Shown here: positions 22,616-32,446 of the stretch, piece by piece
How positions within the stretch are numbered: position 1 is the first letter of the stretch
Layout of the letters: every line of letters begins with the position of its first letter
The notes under the pieces: generated by a model
The model's input: the letters and a program-made list of their open reading frames with translations, nothing else
Database searches by the model: none
Told to the model about the DNA's origin: nothing
From: Kineosporia sp. NBRC 101731
GTDB lineage: Bacteria > Actinomycetota > Actinomycetes > Actinomycetales > Kineosporiaceae
NCBI RefSeq assembly: GCF_030269305.1
Contig: NZ_BSTC01000001.1
Location: 1,555,075 to 1,619,074 of the forward strand
DNA: 64,000 bases
Direction: 5' to 3'
Translations under genes and position numbers: made by a program

Positions 22616-24586
22616 TCACCAGATGTGCACGCGCTTGTCCTCGTCCAGCCAGAGCCCGTCGCCGTCCTTCACCTCGAACGCCGTGTGGAACTCGTCGATG
22701 TTGGCCACGACCGCGTTGCAGCGGAACTCCTCGGGGGAGTGCGGGTCCAGCGAGAGGCGGCGGATCACCTCGGTGTCGCGGCCCTTGCTACGCCAGCCCT
22801 GCGCCCAGGAGATGAAGAAGCGCTGCGGGCCGGTGAGACCGTCCAGCGCGGGCGCCTCCTGTCCGTCGAGGGCGATGCGGTAGGCCTTGTGCGCGATCGA
22901 AAGACCGCCCAGGTCACCGATGTTCTCGCCGACCGTGAGTGCGCCGTTGACGTGGTGGCCCGGCGTCTGGGCGGGCTCCAGGGCGTCGTACTGCGCGATC
23001 AGGGCCTTGGTGCGCTTCTCGAACTCGGTGCGGTCGGCGTCGGTCCACCAGTCGTTCAGGTTGCCCGAGCCGTCGTACTTCGAGCCCTGGTCGTCGAAAC
23101 CGTGGCCGATCTCGTGCCCGATGACCGCGCCGATCGCTCCGTAGTTGGCAGCGTCGTCGGCCTCCGCGTCGAAGAACGGCGGCTGCAGGATCGCGGCCGG
23201 GAACACGATCTCGTTCATCAGCGGGTTGTAGTACGCGTTCACCGTCTGCGGGGTCATGAACCACTCGTCGCGGTCGACCGGCTTGCCGAGTTTCTCGATC
23301 TCCCGGGCGATCTCGTAGTCACCGGCGCGACGCACGTTACCCACCAGGTCACCGGCGCGGATCTCCAGCGACGAGTAGTCACGCCACGCGTCGGGGTAGC
23401 CGATCTTCGGCGTGAACGAGTCCAGCTTCTCCAGGGCGCGGCCCCGGGTCTCCTCGCTCATCCAGTCGAGCTTCACGATGCTCTGCCGGTAGGCCTCGAC
23501 CAGGTTGGCGACCAGCTCGACCATGCGGGCCTTGGCGGTGGGGGAGAAGTGCTCGTCCACGTAGAGCTTGCCCACGGCCTCGCCGAGCGCGGACTCGACC
23601 ATCGAGACCCCGCGCTTCCACCGCTCCCGCAGCTGCGTGGCACCGGTGAGGGTCTTGCCGTAGAAGGAGAAGTTCTCCTCGACCAGCTCGGCGTTCAGCA
23701 GCGTGGCCGAGCCGTGCAGCGTGCGCCAGGTCAGCCAGGTCTTCCAGTCGGCGATCGGGAGCTCGCTGAAGGCCTTGCCGAGCGCGGTGAAGAAGCTGGG
23801 CTGGCGCACCACGACCTCGGCGAAGGCACTCTGCGGCACCTTCAGCGCGTCGATCCAGGCGGTCCAGTCGAACTCGGGGATGAGTGCTTCCAGCGCGGCG
23901 CGGTCGACCTTGTTGTAGGTCTTCGTGGCGTCGCGGTTGGTGACCCGATCCCAGTGCGAGCTCGCCAGGCGGGTCTCCAGCGCCAGGATGCGCCGGGCGG
24001 CGTCGGCCGCACCGTCTTCGTTCGTGATGCCGGCCTGGGTGAACATGCGGGCGACGTGACCGAGGAACTCGGTGCGGATCTCGGCGAACTTCTCGTCGCG
24101 GTAGTACGACTCGTCGGGCAGGCTGAGCCCACCCTGGGAGAGATACATGACGTAGCGGTCGGAGGCCATCGCGTCGTTGTTGACGAAGTAGCCGAAGGGA
24201 CTGCCGCTGCCCGAACGCTCCAGCACACCGAAGGCGTGGATCAGCCCGGCGAGGTTGGTGACCTCTTCCACCAGGGCCAGATCGGTCGCGATCGGTGCGA
24301 TGCCGAGGCGCTCGATGGCTTCCTCGTCCATGAAGCTGGCGTAGAGGTCTCCGACCTTCTGCGCCTCGCTGCCGGGCTCGGCCGTGCCGGTGCTGGCGGC
24401 AGCGCTCTCCACGATCACCCGTAACTGGGCCTCGGCCTCGTCCCGCAACCGGTGGAAGGTGCCGTACACCGACTTGTCCGGAGGGATCTCGGCTGTGTCC
24501 AGCCACGTCCCGTTCACGTGCCGGAACAGGTCGTCCTGCGGCCTGATCGAGGGGCTCAGCTGATCGATTTCGATACCGGACCTCAT
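22616..24586 (-). CDS. M13-family (neprilysin/PepO-like) zinc metallopeptidase
   Basis: A 656-aa metallo-endopeptidase, full length for the family. The zinc motif HEIGH is at residues 491-495 (VIGHEIGHGFDDQGSKYDG). The third ligand Glu554 and the supporting Asp558 are in GENIGDLGG. The substrate-binding motif NAYYNP lies about 40 residues before HEIGH. There is no signal peptide or membrane helix, so this form is predicted cytosolic, like many actinobacterial PepO-type enzymes. It would cleave short peptides. It is monocistronic, with a terminator after the stop and a short gap to glgB upstream. Confidence 0.94.
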   Translation of the reverse strand: MRSGIEIDQLSPSIRPQDDLFRHVNGTWLDTAEIPPDKSVYGTFHRLRDEAEAQLRVIVESAAASTGTAEPGSEAQKVGDLYASFMDEEAIERLGIAPIATDLALVEEVTNLAGLIHAFGVLERSGSGSPFGYFVNNDAMASDRYVMYLSQGGLSLPDESYYRDEKFAEIRTEFLGHVARMFTQAGITNEDGAADAARRILALETRLASSHWDRVTNRDATKTYNKVDRAALEALIPEFDWTAWIDALKVPQSAFAEVVVRQPSFFTALGKAFSELPIADWKTWLTWRTLHGSATLLNAELVEENFSFYGKTLTGATQLRERWKRGVSMVESALGEAVGKLYVDEHFSPTAKARMVELVANLVEAYRQSIVKLDWMSEETRGRALEKLDSFTPKIGYPDAWRDYSSLEIRAGDLVGNVRRAGDYEIAREIEKLGKPVDRDEWFMTPQTVNAYYNPLMNEIVFPAAILQPPFFDAEADDAANYGAIGAVIGHEIGHGFDDQGSKYDGSGNLNDWWTDADRTEFEKRTKALIAQYDALEPAQTPGHHVNGALTVGENIGDLGGLSIAHKAYRIALDGQEAPALDGLTGPQRFFISWAQGWRSKGRDTEVIRRLSLDPHSPEEFRCNAVVANIDEFHTAFEVKDGDGLWLDEDKRVHIW

Positions 24587-24633
24587 GGTCCGAGCCTAAC
24601 CAGCTACCCCTCGATCAGGACAGGATCAGATGT

Positions 24634-27021
24634 TCAGCCCTCCGCCGAATCCGGCGGGGAATCGGGCTGGAAACCCGGACCGCTCTCGTGGTGCACCTCG
24701 TGGGCCTGCCCGGACGCGCCCCATCCGGTCTCCGGCGCCGACTCCGGCACCAGCCAGACGGCACCCAGGGGCGGCACGCGCAGCGTGACGGACGACGGCT
24801 GACCGTGCCACGGCACCGGCACGGAATCGACCGAGCCCAGGTTGCCCACACCGGAACCGCCGTACTGTTCGGCGTCGGTGTTGAGCACCTCCAGCCAGCG
24901 GCCTCCGTTCGGCACACCGAGGTGGTAGACCTCCTGCGGCTGGGCAGAGAAGTTGACCACGGCCACCAGCGGGTTGCCGGCCGCATCCCGGCGAATGAAC
25001 GAGAACGTGTTGTGCTGCGTGTCGTTCGCGTCGATCCACTGGAACCCGGCGGGGTCGCTGTCGGCCTGCCAGAGCTCGGGCCGGTCCTGGTAGACCCGGT
25101 TCAGGTCACGCACCAGCTGCTGCAGCCCGGCGTGCCAGGGCGCATCTTCCAGCCACCAGTCCAGGCTGCGCTCCTCGGACCACTCGCGATCCATGCCCAG
25201 TTCCTGGCCCATGAACAGCAACTGCTTGCCCGGGTGCGACCACATGAAGGCCAGGTAGGCGCGCACGTTGGCGAGCTGCTGCCAGCGGTCGCCGGGCATC
25301 TTGCCCAGCAGCGAGCCCTTACCGTGCACGACCTCGTCGTGGCTGATCGGCAGCACGAAATGCTCGCTGTACGCGTACATCAGCGAGAACGTCATCTGGT
25401 GGTGGTGGTACTGCCGGTGGATCGGGTCTTTCTGCACGTAACCCAGGGAGTCGTGCATCCAGCCCATGTTCCACTTGTGGCCGAAGCCCAGACCGCCCAG
25501 GTGCGTGGGTCGCGTGACGCCCGGCCACGCGGTGCTCTCCTCGGCGATCATCATGACCCCCGGGTGCCGCTTGTAGGCGGTGGCGTTGACCTCCTGCAGG
25601 AAGGCCACCGCCTCGAGGTTCTCCCGGCCGCCGTACTTGTTCGGCGTCCACTCCCCGGACTCGCGGGAGTAGTCCAGGTAGAGCATCGAGGCCACGGCGT
25701 CGACCCGCAGGCCGTCGATGTGGAACTCCTCCAGCCAGTACAGGGCGTTCGCGACCAGGAAGTTGCGCACCTCGGTCCGGCCGAAGTCGAAGATCAGCGT
25801 GCCCCATTCGGGGTGCTCACCGCGGTGCGGGTCGCCGTGCTCGTAGAGCGGCACACCGTCGAACTTCGCCAGCGCGAACTCGTCCTTGGGGAAGTGCGCG
25901 GGCACCCAGTCGACAATCACGCCGATCCCGGCCGCGTGCAGCTGGTCGACCAGGTACCGGAACTCGTCCGGGCTGCCGAACCGCGAGGTGGGGGCGTAGT
26001 AACCGGTGACCTGGTAGCCCCAGGAGCCGCCGAAGGGGTGCTCGGCCACCGGCAGGAACTCGACGTGGGTGAAACCCATGTCCTTGACGTAACCGACGAG
26101 CTGGTCGGCCAGGTCGACGTAGGACAGACCCTGCCGCCACGAGCCCAGGTGCACCTCGTAGGTGCTCATCGGCCGGTTCAGTGCCTCGTGGCCGGCGCGC
26201 TCGGCGAGCCAGGCGCTGTCCTGCCACTCGTAGGACGACTCGGTGATGACCGAGGCCGTCAGCGGCGGGACCTCGGTGGCGAAGGCCATCGGGTCGGCCT
26301 TCTGACGCCACTGACCGTCGCGGGCCAGGATCTCGTACTTGTACCGGCTGCCCACGCCGATGCCCGGCACGAACAGCTCCCAGATACCGGAGCCACCGAG
26401 ACTGCGCATCGCGTGATTGCGCCCGTCCCAGCCGTTCGCGTCGGACACCACGCGCACGGCCTGGGCATTGGGCGCCCACACCGCGAACGACGTGCCCTCG
26501 ACGTCACCGATCAGGCCGGGGAAACGCCGGGGGTGGGCACCCAGTGCACGCCACAGTTCCTCGTGCCGGCCCTCGGCGATCAGGTGCAGGTCGATCTCGC
26601 CCAGGCTCGGCAGGAAGCGGTACGGGTCGTCGAGCAGCAGCTCGTCACCCTCGTACCGGACGGCGATGCGATAATCGCCGACGGTCGCGCGGTCGAGCAC
26701 CGCCACCCAGATCCCGTCCTGCTCGTGGGCCAGGGGGTGCCGTTCGCCGTCATCCGTGACGACCGCGACCTCGGTCGCGAGGGGGCGCAGCGTGCGCACC
26801 GTGACCCGGCCACTGTAGGGATGGGCCCCGAGCACCGAGTGCGGGTTGTAGTAGGCCCCGGCGGCAACCTTCGCCAGCACGTCCGAGTCAACGGGTTTCA
26901 CCGTCGACGTCACCACGATGTCTGTGCTCGAAAGCGCGGCGGTGCTCGCTTCGAGGGGGCTCTGCGAAGTCGGAGACTGTGCCATGTCGGGAAGTCTGGC
27001 ACGCATCGGGCGAGGCGGCAT
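24634..27021 (-). CDS. glgB: 1,4-alpha-glucan branching enzyme
   Basis: A GH13 enzyme of about 795 aa that makes alpha-1,6 branches in glycogen. The order is an N-terminal CBM48-like module ([11 protein letters not shown] and later [12 protein letters not shown]), then a (beta/alpha)8 barrel with the catalytic Asp in GLRVDAVAS (about 441), the Glu in MIAEES (about 494) and the Asp in ISHDEVVHG, then a C-terminal beta domain. The frame is open to 27066. I place the start at the ATG at 27021 because a GGAGGGGGTGG stretch lies in front; ATG 27066 and 26985 are alternatives. No other glg gene is adjacent. A 6-bp inverted repeat lies upstream at 27085-27100. Confidence 0.94.
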   Translation of the reverse strand: MPPRPMRARLPDMAQSPTSQSPLEASTAALSSTDIVVTSTVKPVDSDVLAKVAAGAYYNPHSVLGAHPYSGRVTVRTLRPLATEVAVVTDDGERHPLAHEQDGIWVAVLDRATVGDYRIAVRYEGDELLLDDPYRFLPSLGEIDLHLIAEGRHEELWRALGAHPRRFPGLIGDVEGTSFAVWAPNAQAVRVVSDANGWDGRNHAMRSLGGSGIWELFVPGIGVGSRYKYEILARDGQWRQKADPMAFATEVPPLTASVITESSYEWQDSAWLAERAGHEALNRPMSTYEVHLGSWRQGLSYVDLADQLVGYVKDMGFTHVEFLPVAEHPFGGSWGYQVTGYYAPTSRFGSPDEFRYLVDQLHAAGIGVIVDWVPAHFPKDEFALAKFDGVPLYEHGDPHRGEHPEWGTLIFDFGRTEVRNFLVANALYWLEEFHIDGLRVDAVASMLYLDYSRESGEWTPNKYGGRENLEAVAFLQEVNATAYKRHPGVMMIAEESTAWPGVTRPTHLGGLGFGHKWNMGWMHDSLGYVQKDPIHRQYHHHQMTFSLMYAYSEHFVLPISHDEVVHGKGSLLGKMPGDRWQQLANVRAYLAFMWSHPGKQLLFMGQELGMDREWSEERSLDWWLEDAPWHAGLQQLVRDLNRVYQDRPELWQADSDPAGFQWIDANDTQHNTFSFIRRDAAGNPLVAVVNFSAQPQEVYHLGVPNGGRWLEVLNTDAEQYGGSGVGNLGSVDSVPVPWHGQPSSVTLRVPPLGAVWLVPESAPETGWGASGQAHEVHHESGPGFQPDSPPDSAEG

Positions 27022-27084
27022 GATGCCGCGCCACCCCCTCCGGGCGGCTGAGGGCGTTCTCGGCATGCGAATAGCCTACTTGGA

Positions 27085-27100
27085 GTAATCTCTTGATTAC
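27085..27100. promoter_or_regulatory. Candidate operator (6-bp inverted repeat) between glgB and the phosphatase gene
   Basis: GTAATC-TCTT-GATTAC is a perfect inverted repeat. It lies in the roughly 170-bp divergent region between glgB (-) and the tyrosine phosphatase gene (+). It is AT-rich against a GC-rich background, the usual look of a dimeric repressor site. No regulator can be named. Confidence 0.35.
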
Positions 27101-27193
27101 CCTGCGCCTCAAGGCCGTGGTCAGGGCTTTGAGAGACTGCCGGGTAACGATTCGGACCGGTGGCCACGGCACGGCAAGCGAAAGGTGTGGTTC

Positions 27194-27805
27194 ATGGGCC
27201 CGCGGGTGTTGTTGGTGTGTACCGCCAACATCTGCCGATCGCCCGGGGCTGAGGGGCTTCTGGCCGGCCGGCTCGGTGGCGAGGTCGACTTCTTCAGCCG
27301 GGGCACGCGATCAGTGGCCGGGGCGGGGGGTTGCGAATACTCCACGGAGTGGGTGCGCGATCACTCAGGGCTGGTGCGCCATCACACTTCCCGTCCGCTG
27401 GAGGTGGCCGACATCCGGGCCTCCACCATGATTCTCACCGCCACCCAGGCCCAGCGCGGCCGCGTCATCGAGATGCGGCCCTCGGCCCAGGTGCGCACCT
27501 TCACCCTGCTGCACGCTGCTCGCACCGCACAGTGGCTGGCTTCCGTCGGTCGTACCCCGCCGCCCGGCGCCGATCTGGCGCACCGCGTGCTGTGGCTGGT
27601 CGAGGAGCTCGACGCGAACCGGGGGGCGGCGCCGCGCGGTATCGAGGACGACGACGAGCTGGCCGACCCGCACCGCGGCGGTCGGCATGCCCAGGTGTTC
27701 AGCCGTCTGCAGGCAGCCGTCGACGACCTCTGTGCCCCTCTGCTCTTCCGCGGACCGGTGCTGCGGCGAGACCGGGCCCGCTTGCGGCAGAAGGCTTCTG
27801 GCTGA
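27194..27805 (+). CDS. Low-molecular-weight protein-tyrosine phosphatase
   Basis: A 203-aa LMW-PTP-fold phosphatase. The P-loop VCTANICRSP gives the CX5R(S) signature with nucleophile Cys9 and Arg15. The general-acid Asp is probably in ADPHRGG near the C-terminus. Residues about 60-80 (VRDHSGLVRHHTSRPLEVADI) match the family's middle segment. A GTG at 27185 is in frame, but it overlaps the GAAAGG ribosome site, so the ATG at 27194 is preferred. Enzymes of this type reverse BY-kinase autophosphorylation in polysaccharide systems. The tyrosine kinase gene starts about 3.6 kb away on the opposite strand, so a functional pair is plausible. The protein is about 50 residues longer than the minimal family length. 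Confidence 0.88.
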   Translation: MGPRVLLVCTANICRSPGAEGLLAGRLGGEVDFFSRGTRSVAGAGGCEYSTEWVRDHSGLVRHHTSRPLEVADIRASTMILTATQAQRGRVIEMRPSAQVRTFTLLHAARTAQWLASVGRTPPPGADLAHRVLWLVEELDANRGAAPRGIEDDDELADPHRGGRHAQVFSRLQAAVDDLCAPLLFRGPVLRRDRARLRQKASG

Positions 27806-28099
27806 TCAGAGAGTGCCCTCACAGGTCGGGCACAGCTCGCGGATGGTCATGATCGGGCCGGAGCGGCGCCAGTCGTTCCACTCGTCGGTGTAGACAGTGC
27901 CCGAGCCCTTGCAGGTCGTGCAGTCGTCGAGCCCGGCCTGTTCCTGCTCGTCGTCGCGGCGGTTGCGCAGCAGCAGGGCCAGGCCCGCCGCGAGCAGCAG
28001 GGACGGTAGCCAGAGCATGTCGTAGTCGCCCAGAAGAAGATTCCCGGCGTACAGGCCGGAGGCGCCAATGGCCAGCAGGGCCCCGAATACGGCGTTCAC
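27806..28099 (-). CDS. Small membrane protein with a C-terminal CxxC-CxxC zinc-ribbon-like tail
   Basis: A 97-aa protein. Two hydrophobic segments (about 2-20 and 28-44) are followed by a basic/acidic linker and then DDCTTCKGSGT and ELCPTCEGTL. The two CxxC pairs, the first as CxxCxGxG, look like one DnaJ-type zinc knuckle. The stop abuts the stop of the phosphatase gene with no gap. The family is not recognised; a membrane-tethered zinc-binding protein is what can be seen. From 28100 to 28330 no gene is visible, only a presumed promoter region. Confidence 0.6.
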   Translation of the reverse strand: MNAVFGALLAIGASGLYAGNLLLGDYDMLWLPSLLLAAGLALLLRNRRDDEQEQAGLDDCTTCKGSGTVYTDEWNDWRRSGPIMTIRELCPTCEGTL

Positions 28100-28330
28100 G
28101 TCGCTCCTTCCGGGGATTCCGGTCGGCGTTCGCGGTCACCTCGCGCCCAGCCACAGACCGACGCGCTCATCAGCGAGCCGGATGCAACCAGAGCGTAAAG
28201 CTCCGCCTGTCGCGAGTCATCCTAGGGGTGGCAAACGCGGCGTGGAAGGGCGAATCGGGATTGGCGCGCAACGCCTCTCAGGGGTGCCTCAGACGACCTG
28301 GTCCGGTGGCCCGTTCTCCGGGGATGAAAA

Positions 28331-28363
28331 ATCGCGGTGCGGCACCGAGTGCCACACCGCGAT
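28331..28363 (-). terminator. Hairpin after the long tyrosine kinase gene
   Basis: The stem ATCGCGGTG (28331-28339) pairs with CACCGCGAT (28355-28363) and continues inward as GGCA/TGCC. It lies 20 nt beyond the kinase stop at 28383. On the minus strand it is followed by TTTTTCATCC. Confidence 0.75.
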
Positions 28364-28382
28364 CTCCCTGCTTCTGCCGGGC

Positions 28383-31300
28383 TCAGATGGAGCGTCGCGA
28401 CCGGTGGTGCCGGGGAACGCCCGTGGGCAGGTGCGGCATCACCGACTGCGGCGGGATGAGCAGTTCCCGCTCGTCCTCGAGCAGGTCCAGGTCCGGCGCC
28501 GAGAGGTCCACCGTCAGCGGCGGGATCTCCTGGAACAGGTCTGCCTCCGGCTGCTGGTGATCCTGCGGGTCACCGACGGGCGGGGTCGGCTCTCCCATGA
28601 AGGACGCCCTGGTCACCCCACCCGGGTCGCTCACCCCGGGCACGTGGTGGCGGCCGTCGAGGTGCTCGTACCCCGACGGGGTGTCCTGGATGTAGCCACC
28701 GGCCCGTAGATACCCGTAACCGTTGGAGGGCTCGGCCCAGGCCGCATCGTCCGGCCGCTCCGACAGATTCCGGGACGCCGGGCGGTGAACGCTCGGGGGG
28801 TGGTGAGCTGCCCGGTTGTCCCAGGTGGCCCGCGAGTCCGGAGCGCTCTGTGGGTTGCGGCCGGTCTGGTGGTTCGGGGCGTCCTGGAGTTTCTGGTCCG
28901 GTGGGAGGTTGTGGTTGGCCCGGGGGTCCCCGGTGGGACGGGCGGATGGGGTGGTCGGTCGCTCGGGGCCGTCGAACCAGGCCCGGGTGTACGCCGGCGG
29001 GGGCCCCGGTGGTTCGACAGGATGCTCCGATCCCGTTTCTTCGTCAGGGGTTTCGGGCCGTGAGCCCTGGGTGGGAATGCCGCTGAGCGGGGTGCCCATC
29101 CGCAGGCCCGAGGGTGAGGTCTCCGGGGCGGGCCCGGACGTGTTCTGGGGTCCCGGATCCGGGGGGAGAGGATGCAGGCGCAGTTCCTGAGGTACCTCGG
29201 TGGCCGGATGATGCTCGACCGTGAGCCGGTTCACCTCCAGCCCGTCCACGCGGCGGGGAGTATCGGGCGGCGCGTCACGCACCGTACGTGAGACCTCGAC
29301 GCCGTCGGCGCGGGAGATCACGGTGAGGCTGTCGCTCCGAGGAGTGGTGACGATCGGCAGCGGACCGGTGGATGACAACCCTCCGAACACCGAGATGCTC
29401 CCCGTCGCAGGGCCTTCCGGTGGATGGGACGCAGAGGAATCGGCGATCGGGGCCCAGCCGTCCGACGGGCTCGGAGCCCATCCCATGTCGGCGGTGGCCC
29501 ACGAGGGCGGCGGGACTTCGGCGGGACGATCCTCCGGGACTCGGCGTCCCGCGGGCGAACCGGAGCCTGTCGGCGCGAAAGAGTCGCCGGGGGAAGAAGA
29601 TGTTCCCGGCGACAGTGTCGCGGCCGGCCCGGCGGAGCCGGTCGCATACCCGGAACCAGCTGACCTCGAACCGGCCACCGGACCCACGCCACCGGACATC
29701 CCCGTGGCGACCTGCGTCCCCCGGGAGGAGGTGCCCCCCGGAGCTCCGCTGTCGGAGATTCCATGACCCGGCATCGGACCGCCTGCAGGACCTCCCGTAC
29801 CACCACGCGCGGCGGGCCGCTTCTGGTGACCGGTCTCGGGCCAGGGGTTCTGGCCGACCTGGCCGACCTGGCCGACCCGCCCGGCCTGGTCGGACGCCTC
29901 GGCCTGGCTCAGGTCGAGGGGTTCCAGCAGACGCGGTCCCTCGTTCTCGAAGGGTTCCAGGGGGAGCGGCGAGACCGGGAGCGTGATCTCGGTGGCCTTC
30001 TTCCGGCCGCGACGGCCGCGCTTCTCCGCCTTCTCCTCGGCGGCCCGGGTGACGACCGTTGATGCGGCCGGGGTCTGCCCGTATCCGTAACCGTAGCCGT
30101 CGTAACCGTTGCCCTTCCCGCGCGGGGCGAAGTTCAGCACCGTGCCGAGCATCTTGGCGCTGACCGACTCCAGCGACTTCAGCGCCCGCACCGTCTCTTC
30201 ACGGCGACTGCGGCCGTGACGGACCACCAGGATCGCGCCGTCCGCGGCGGTGGAGATGAGGGCCGCGTCGGTGACGGGAAGCAGGGGCGGCGCGTCGATG
30301 ATCACCACGTCGTAGTGCTCGGCCAGCGTGTCGAGCAGGTGACGCATCTGCTGGGAACCGAGCAGTTCCGAGGGGTTCGGGGGAGTGGGGCCGGACGGCA
30401 GCACGGCGAGCAGGTCGCGCTCGTACCCGACCACCACGTCGCGCAGGTCGTGCTGCCCGGCGAGCACGTTGGTGAGCCCGGCCCCGTTGCTGATGCCCAG
30501 GTACTTGCCGACGGCGGGCTTGCGCAGGTCACCCTCGACCAGCACCACCCGGGCGCCACTCTGGGCCAGGATCAGGGCGATGTTGCAGGCCGTGGTGGTC
30601 TTGCCCTCGTCCGGCAGGGCGGACGTGATGGCGATGACCCGCGGGGGGCTGTCCACATCGGCGAACTGCAGGTTGGTGCGCAGCGTGCGGAAGGCCTCGG
30701 CCCGGCCGCCGAACGCGTCGGCGGTGACCAGCGGATGCTTCGGCGCGGAGGCATCGAACGGCACCACCCCGAGCGGCACCGAACCGGTGAGCTGCTCGAG
30801 GTCGGAGCTACCCCGCACGGTGGTGTTGAGTTGGTCGCGCAGCACGGCGGCACCGATGCCGAGGCCGAGGCCGAGCAGCAGGCCGAGCGCGATGTTCAGC
30901 GGCACCCGCGGCGAGACCGGTGCTGTCGGTGCGACCGGCGGACGGGTGACGGTCAGCATCACCGAGGGTTCCGCGGTCGGCTTGCCGGCCATTTCCAGGT
31001 CGCGCACGACGTCTTGCAGCTGGGTGGTCACCGCCCGGCCGATGGCCGCGGCCCGGTCGGGGTCCGGGTCGGACACGCTGATGTCGATCAGCACCGTGTC
31101 GAGCTTCGGGCTGGCGTCGATCTTTCCGGCCAGTTCACCGGGGGTGTACGGCAGGCGCAGTTGTTTCACCACCGGCTCGGTGACGGCGCTGCTGGTCACC
31201 ATGCTCGCGTACGACTTCACCCGTTGCTGGCTGAAGGTACTGCTCTCGGAGAGAGAGCTGAGCGAAGAGTTCTTGCCCGGGTTCTGGGCAGAGACGAACA

Positions 31301-31433
31301 CCTGGGTCTGTGCCTGGTAGATGGGCGTCTGCCGGCTCGTGTACGCGGTGGCGGCGGCCACGCCGAGCACCGCCATGATCAGAACGATCAGCCAGTGCTG
31401 CCGGAGCACTCGCAGGTACTGGGTCAGTGTCAC
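28383..31433 (-). CDS. Bacterial tyrosine kinase (Wzc/CpsCD-like fusion) with a 560-aa disordered C-terminal tail
   Basis: A 1016-aa inner-membrane protein. The N-terminal Wzz-type chain-length domain is bounded by two helices (LIVLIMAVLGVAAATAY near 20 and the PLNIALGLLLGLGLGIG helix near 190). The cytoplasmic BY-kinase domain follows, with Walker A ALPDEGKTTTACN, Walker A' VLVEGDLRKP and Walker B VVIIDAPPLLPVTD. A tyrosine cluster (YDGYGYGYGQ) lies near residue 441. About 560 residues rich in Pro, Gly, Ser and charged residues then continue, which is unusual because the Tyr cluster normally ends the protein. The GTG at 31433 aligns with the paralogue at 45602; the frame is open to a GTG at 31466. 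Role: control of exopolysaccharide chain length or export by autophosphorylation. Confidence 0.88.
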   Translation of the reverse strand: MTLTQYLRVLRQHWLIVLIMAVLGVAAATAYTSRQTPIYQAQTQVFVSAQNPGKNSSLSSLSESSTFSQQRVKSYASMVTSSAVTEPVVKQLRLPYTPGELAGKIDASPKLDTVLIDISVSDPDPDRAAAIGRAVTTQLQDVVRDLEMAGKPTAEPSVMLTVTRPPVAPTAPVSPRVPLNIALGLLLGLGLGIGAAVLRDQLNTTVRGSSDLEQLTGSVPLGVVPFDASAPKHPLVTADAFGGRAEAFRTLRTNLQFADVDSPPRVIAITSALPDEGKTTTACNIALILAQSGARVVLVEGDLRKPAVGKYLGISNGAGLTNVLAGQHDLRDVVVGYERDLLAVLPSGPTPPNPSELLGSQQMRHLLDTLAEHYDVVIIDAPPLLPVTDAALISTAADGAILVVRHGRSRREETVRALKSLESVSAKMLGTVLNFAPRGKGNGYDGYGYGYGQTPAASTVVTRAAEEKAEKRGRRGRKKATEITLPVSPLPLEPFENEGPRLLEPLDLSQAEASDQAGRVGQVGQVGQNPWPETGHQKRPAARGGTGGPAGGPMPGHGISDSGAPGGTSSRGTQVATGMSGGVGPVAGSRSAGSGYATGSAGPAATLSPGTSSSPGDSFAPTGSGSPAGRRVPEDRPAEVPPPSWATADMGWAPSPSDGWAPIADSSASHPPEGPATGSISVFGGLSSTGPLPIVTTPRSDSLTVISRADGVEVSRTVRDAPPDTPRRVDGLEVNRLTVEHHPATEVPQELRLHPLPPDPGPQNTSGPAPETSPSGLRMGTPLSGIPTQGSRPETPDEETGSEHPVEPPGPPPAYTRAWFDGPERPTTPSARPTGDPRANHNLPPDQKLQDAPNHQTGRNPQSAPDSRATWDNRAAHHPPSVHRPASRNLSERPDDAAWAEPSNGYGYLRAGGYIQDTPSGYEHLDGRHHVPGVSDPGGVTRASFMGEPTPPVGDPQDHQQPEADLFQEIPPLTVDLSAPDLDLLEDERELLIPPQSVMPHLPTGVPRHHRSRRSI

Positions 31434-31586
31434 CGAATGTGCCGCCTTGTCATTGCACTCCTCCACCGGCCTGAGTGCCCTACCGTACCCATATCTGGCT
31501 ACAGATTGGGGTTGAACGATCGCTCTGGGTCATGTGCGCCGGGAGCGGTCAAGGAAATTCGGGGAGTTGCACCTGATTGGGCGGGT

Positions 31587-31823
31587 CTACCGAACGGTCA
31601 GGGGGAGGTCGCGGCCCGATCGGGCCACCTCGTCGCACCAGCTGAGCACGTGGGAGACGATCTCGTCGTCCAGGGAGCGGCGCCCGGCCTCGACCTCGCA
31701 CATGACGTGATGGCGAAGGGCCTTGGCGTCCCGCCGGCGCCGGGCCGCCCGACTGAGCTGCCCGGCGGCCAGGTGGCCGGCGGCGAGCAGGGCGACGAAT
31801 CCGGACAGAATGAGCTCCTCCAT
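31587..31823 (-). CDS. Small single-helix membrane protein, unknown
   Basis: About 78 aa from the ATG at 31823. A GTG at 31850 would add nine residues. One hydrophobic helix (LILSGFVALLAAGHLAAG) is followed by an Arg-rich stretch (SRAARRRRDAKALRHHV) and a soluble tail with GRRSLDDEIVSHVLSWCDEVARSG. This fits an anchored cytoplasmic domain. Codon usage is consistent with a real gene, but neither start has a clear ribosome site and I do not recognise a family. Confidence 0.45.
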   Translation of the reverse strand: MEELILSGFVALLAAGHLAAGQLSRAARRRRDAKALRHHVMCEVEAGRRSLDDEIVSHVLSWCDEVARSGRDLPLTVR

Positions 31824-31945
31824 GACCACAGAGCGTACTTGCTTGATCACGGCATGTCAGACGCTTGGTCGCATGCGCCGTAATTGCTCACGTTCTGCCA
31901 GGTCAGGAGGGAATGCGGTGCAGTGGGCGTGCAGCGGGCCGAGGT

Positions 31946-32320
31946 TTAGCGAGGCGAATCGTGGTCGCGGCCCGGCCGGTTGCGTGGGTAGCTGCGGGCG
32001 GTGTCACGTAGGGCGATGCCTGCGGCCTTGCCCATCGGCATGTTTGTGCGCCGGGCCTTGATCAGGTGGAAGACGTAGAACGCGACGATCGTGAGCACCC
32101 CGGCGTCGTCAACCATGCCGAACGGTCCGAGTACGGCCTCGGGGGCCGCGTCGATCGGGCTGATCAGGTAGGCGAACGACCCGACCATCGCCGCGATGCC
32201 GCGCAGCGGCAGGCGGTAGCGGTAGATCACGTAGAGCCCGGCCACCAGCAGGGCCACTGCCACCAGCAGCAGCACCACGACGAAAGCCACCACGACCGTG
32301 ACGGTGGTGTTGTCACCCAT
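31946..32320 (-). CDS. DUF1232 (YkvA-family) membrane protein
   Basis: A 124-aa membrane protein. A long N-terminal helix (VVVAFVVVLLLVAVALLVAG) is followed by the DUF1232 core AYLISPIDAAPEAVLGPFGMVDD, the family's signature (YLISPIDxxPD), and then a second helix. The tail is basic and Pro-rich. Function of the family is not established. It stands alone, with divergent transcription to the HNH-type lipoprotein gene. Confidence 0.82.
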   Translation of the reverse strand: MGDNTTVTVVVAFVVVLLLVAVALLVAGLYVIYRYRLPLRGIAAMVGSFAYLISPIDAAPEAVLGPFGMVDDAGVLTIVAFYVFHLIKARRTNMPMGKAAGIALRDTARSYPRNRPGRDHDSPR

Positions 32321-32446
32321 TGCGTGCCCCTCTCCCTCGTTGATCCCATTGTCGAGCAGATCGACGCGTCTGCATCATCCAGATGACGGACGATACGTTC
32401 GAGACGTGGGCGAGCGGTGTGTTCCGGGCGAGGATACGGTTCTGGA

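Noticed and set aside
22571..24424. 617-aa plus-strand open frame antisense to the M13 peptidase gene
   Set aside because: Composition is Val/Gly/Arg-rich with no recognisable domain; the minus strand encodes a full catalytic peptidase.
24688..27051. 787-aa plus-strand open frame antisense to glgB
   Set aside because: His/Val/Arg-rich shadow of a clear GH13 enzyme.
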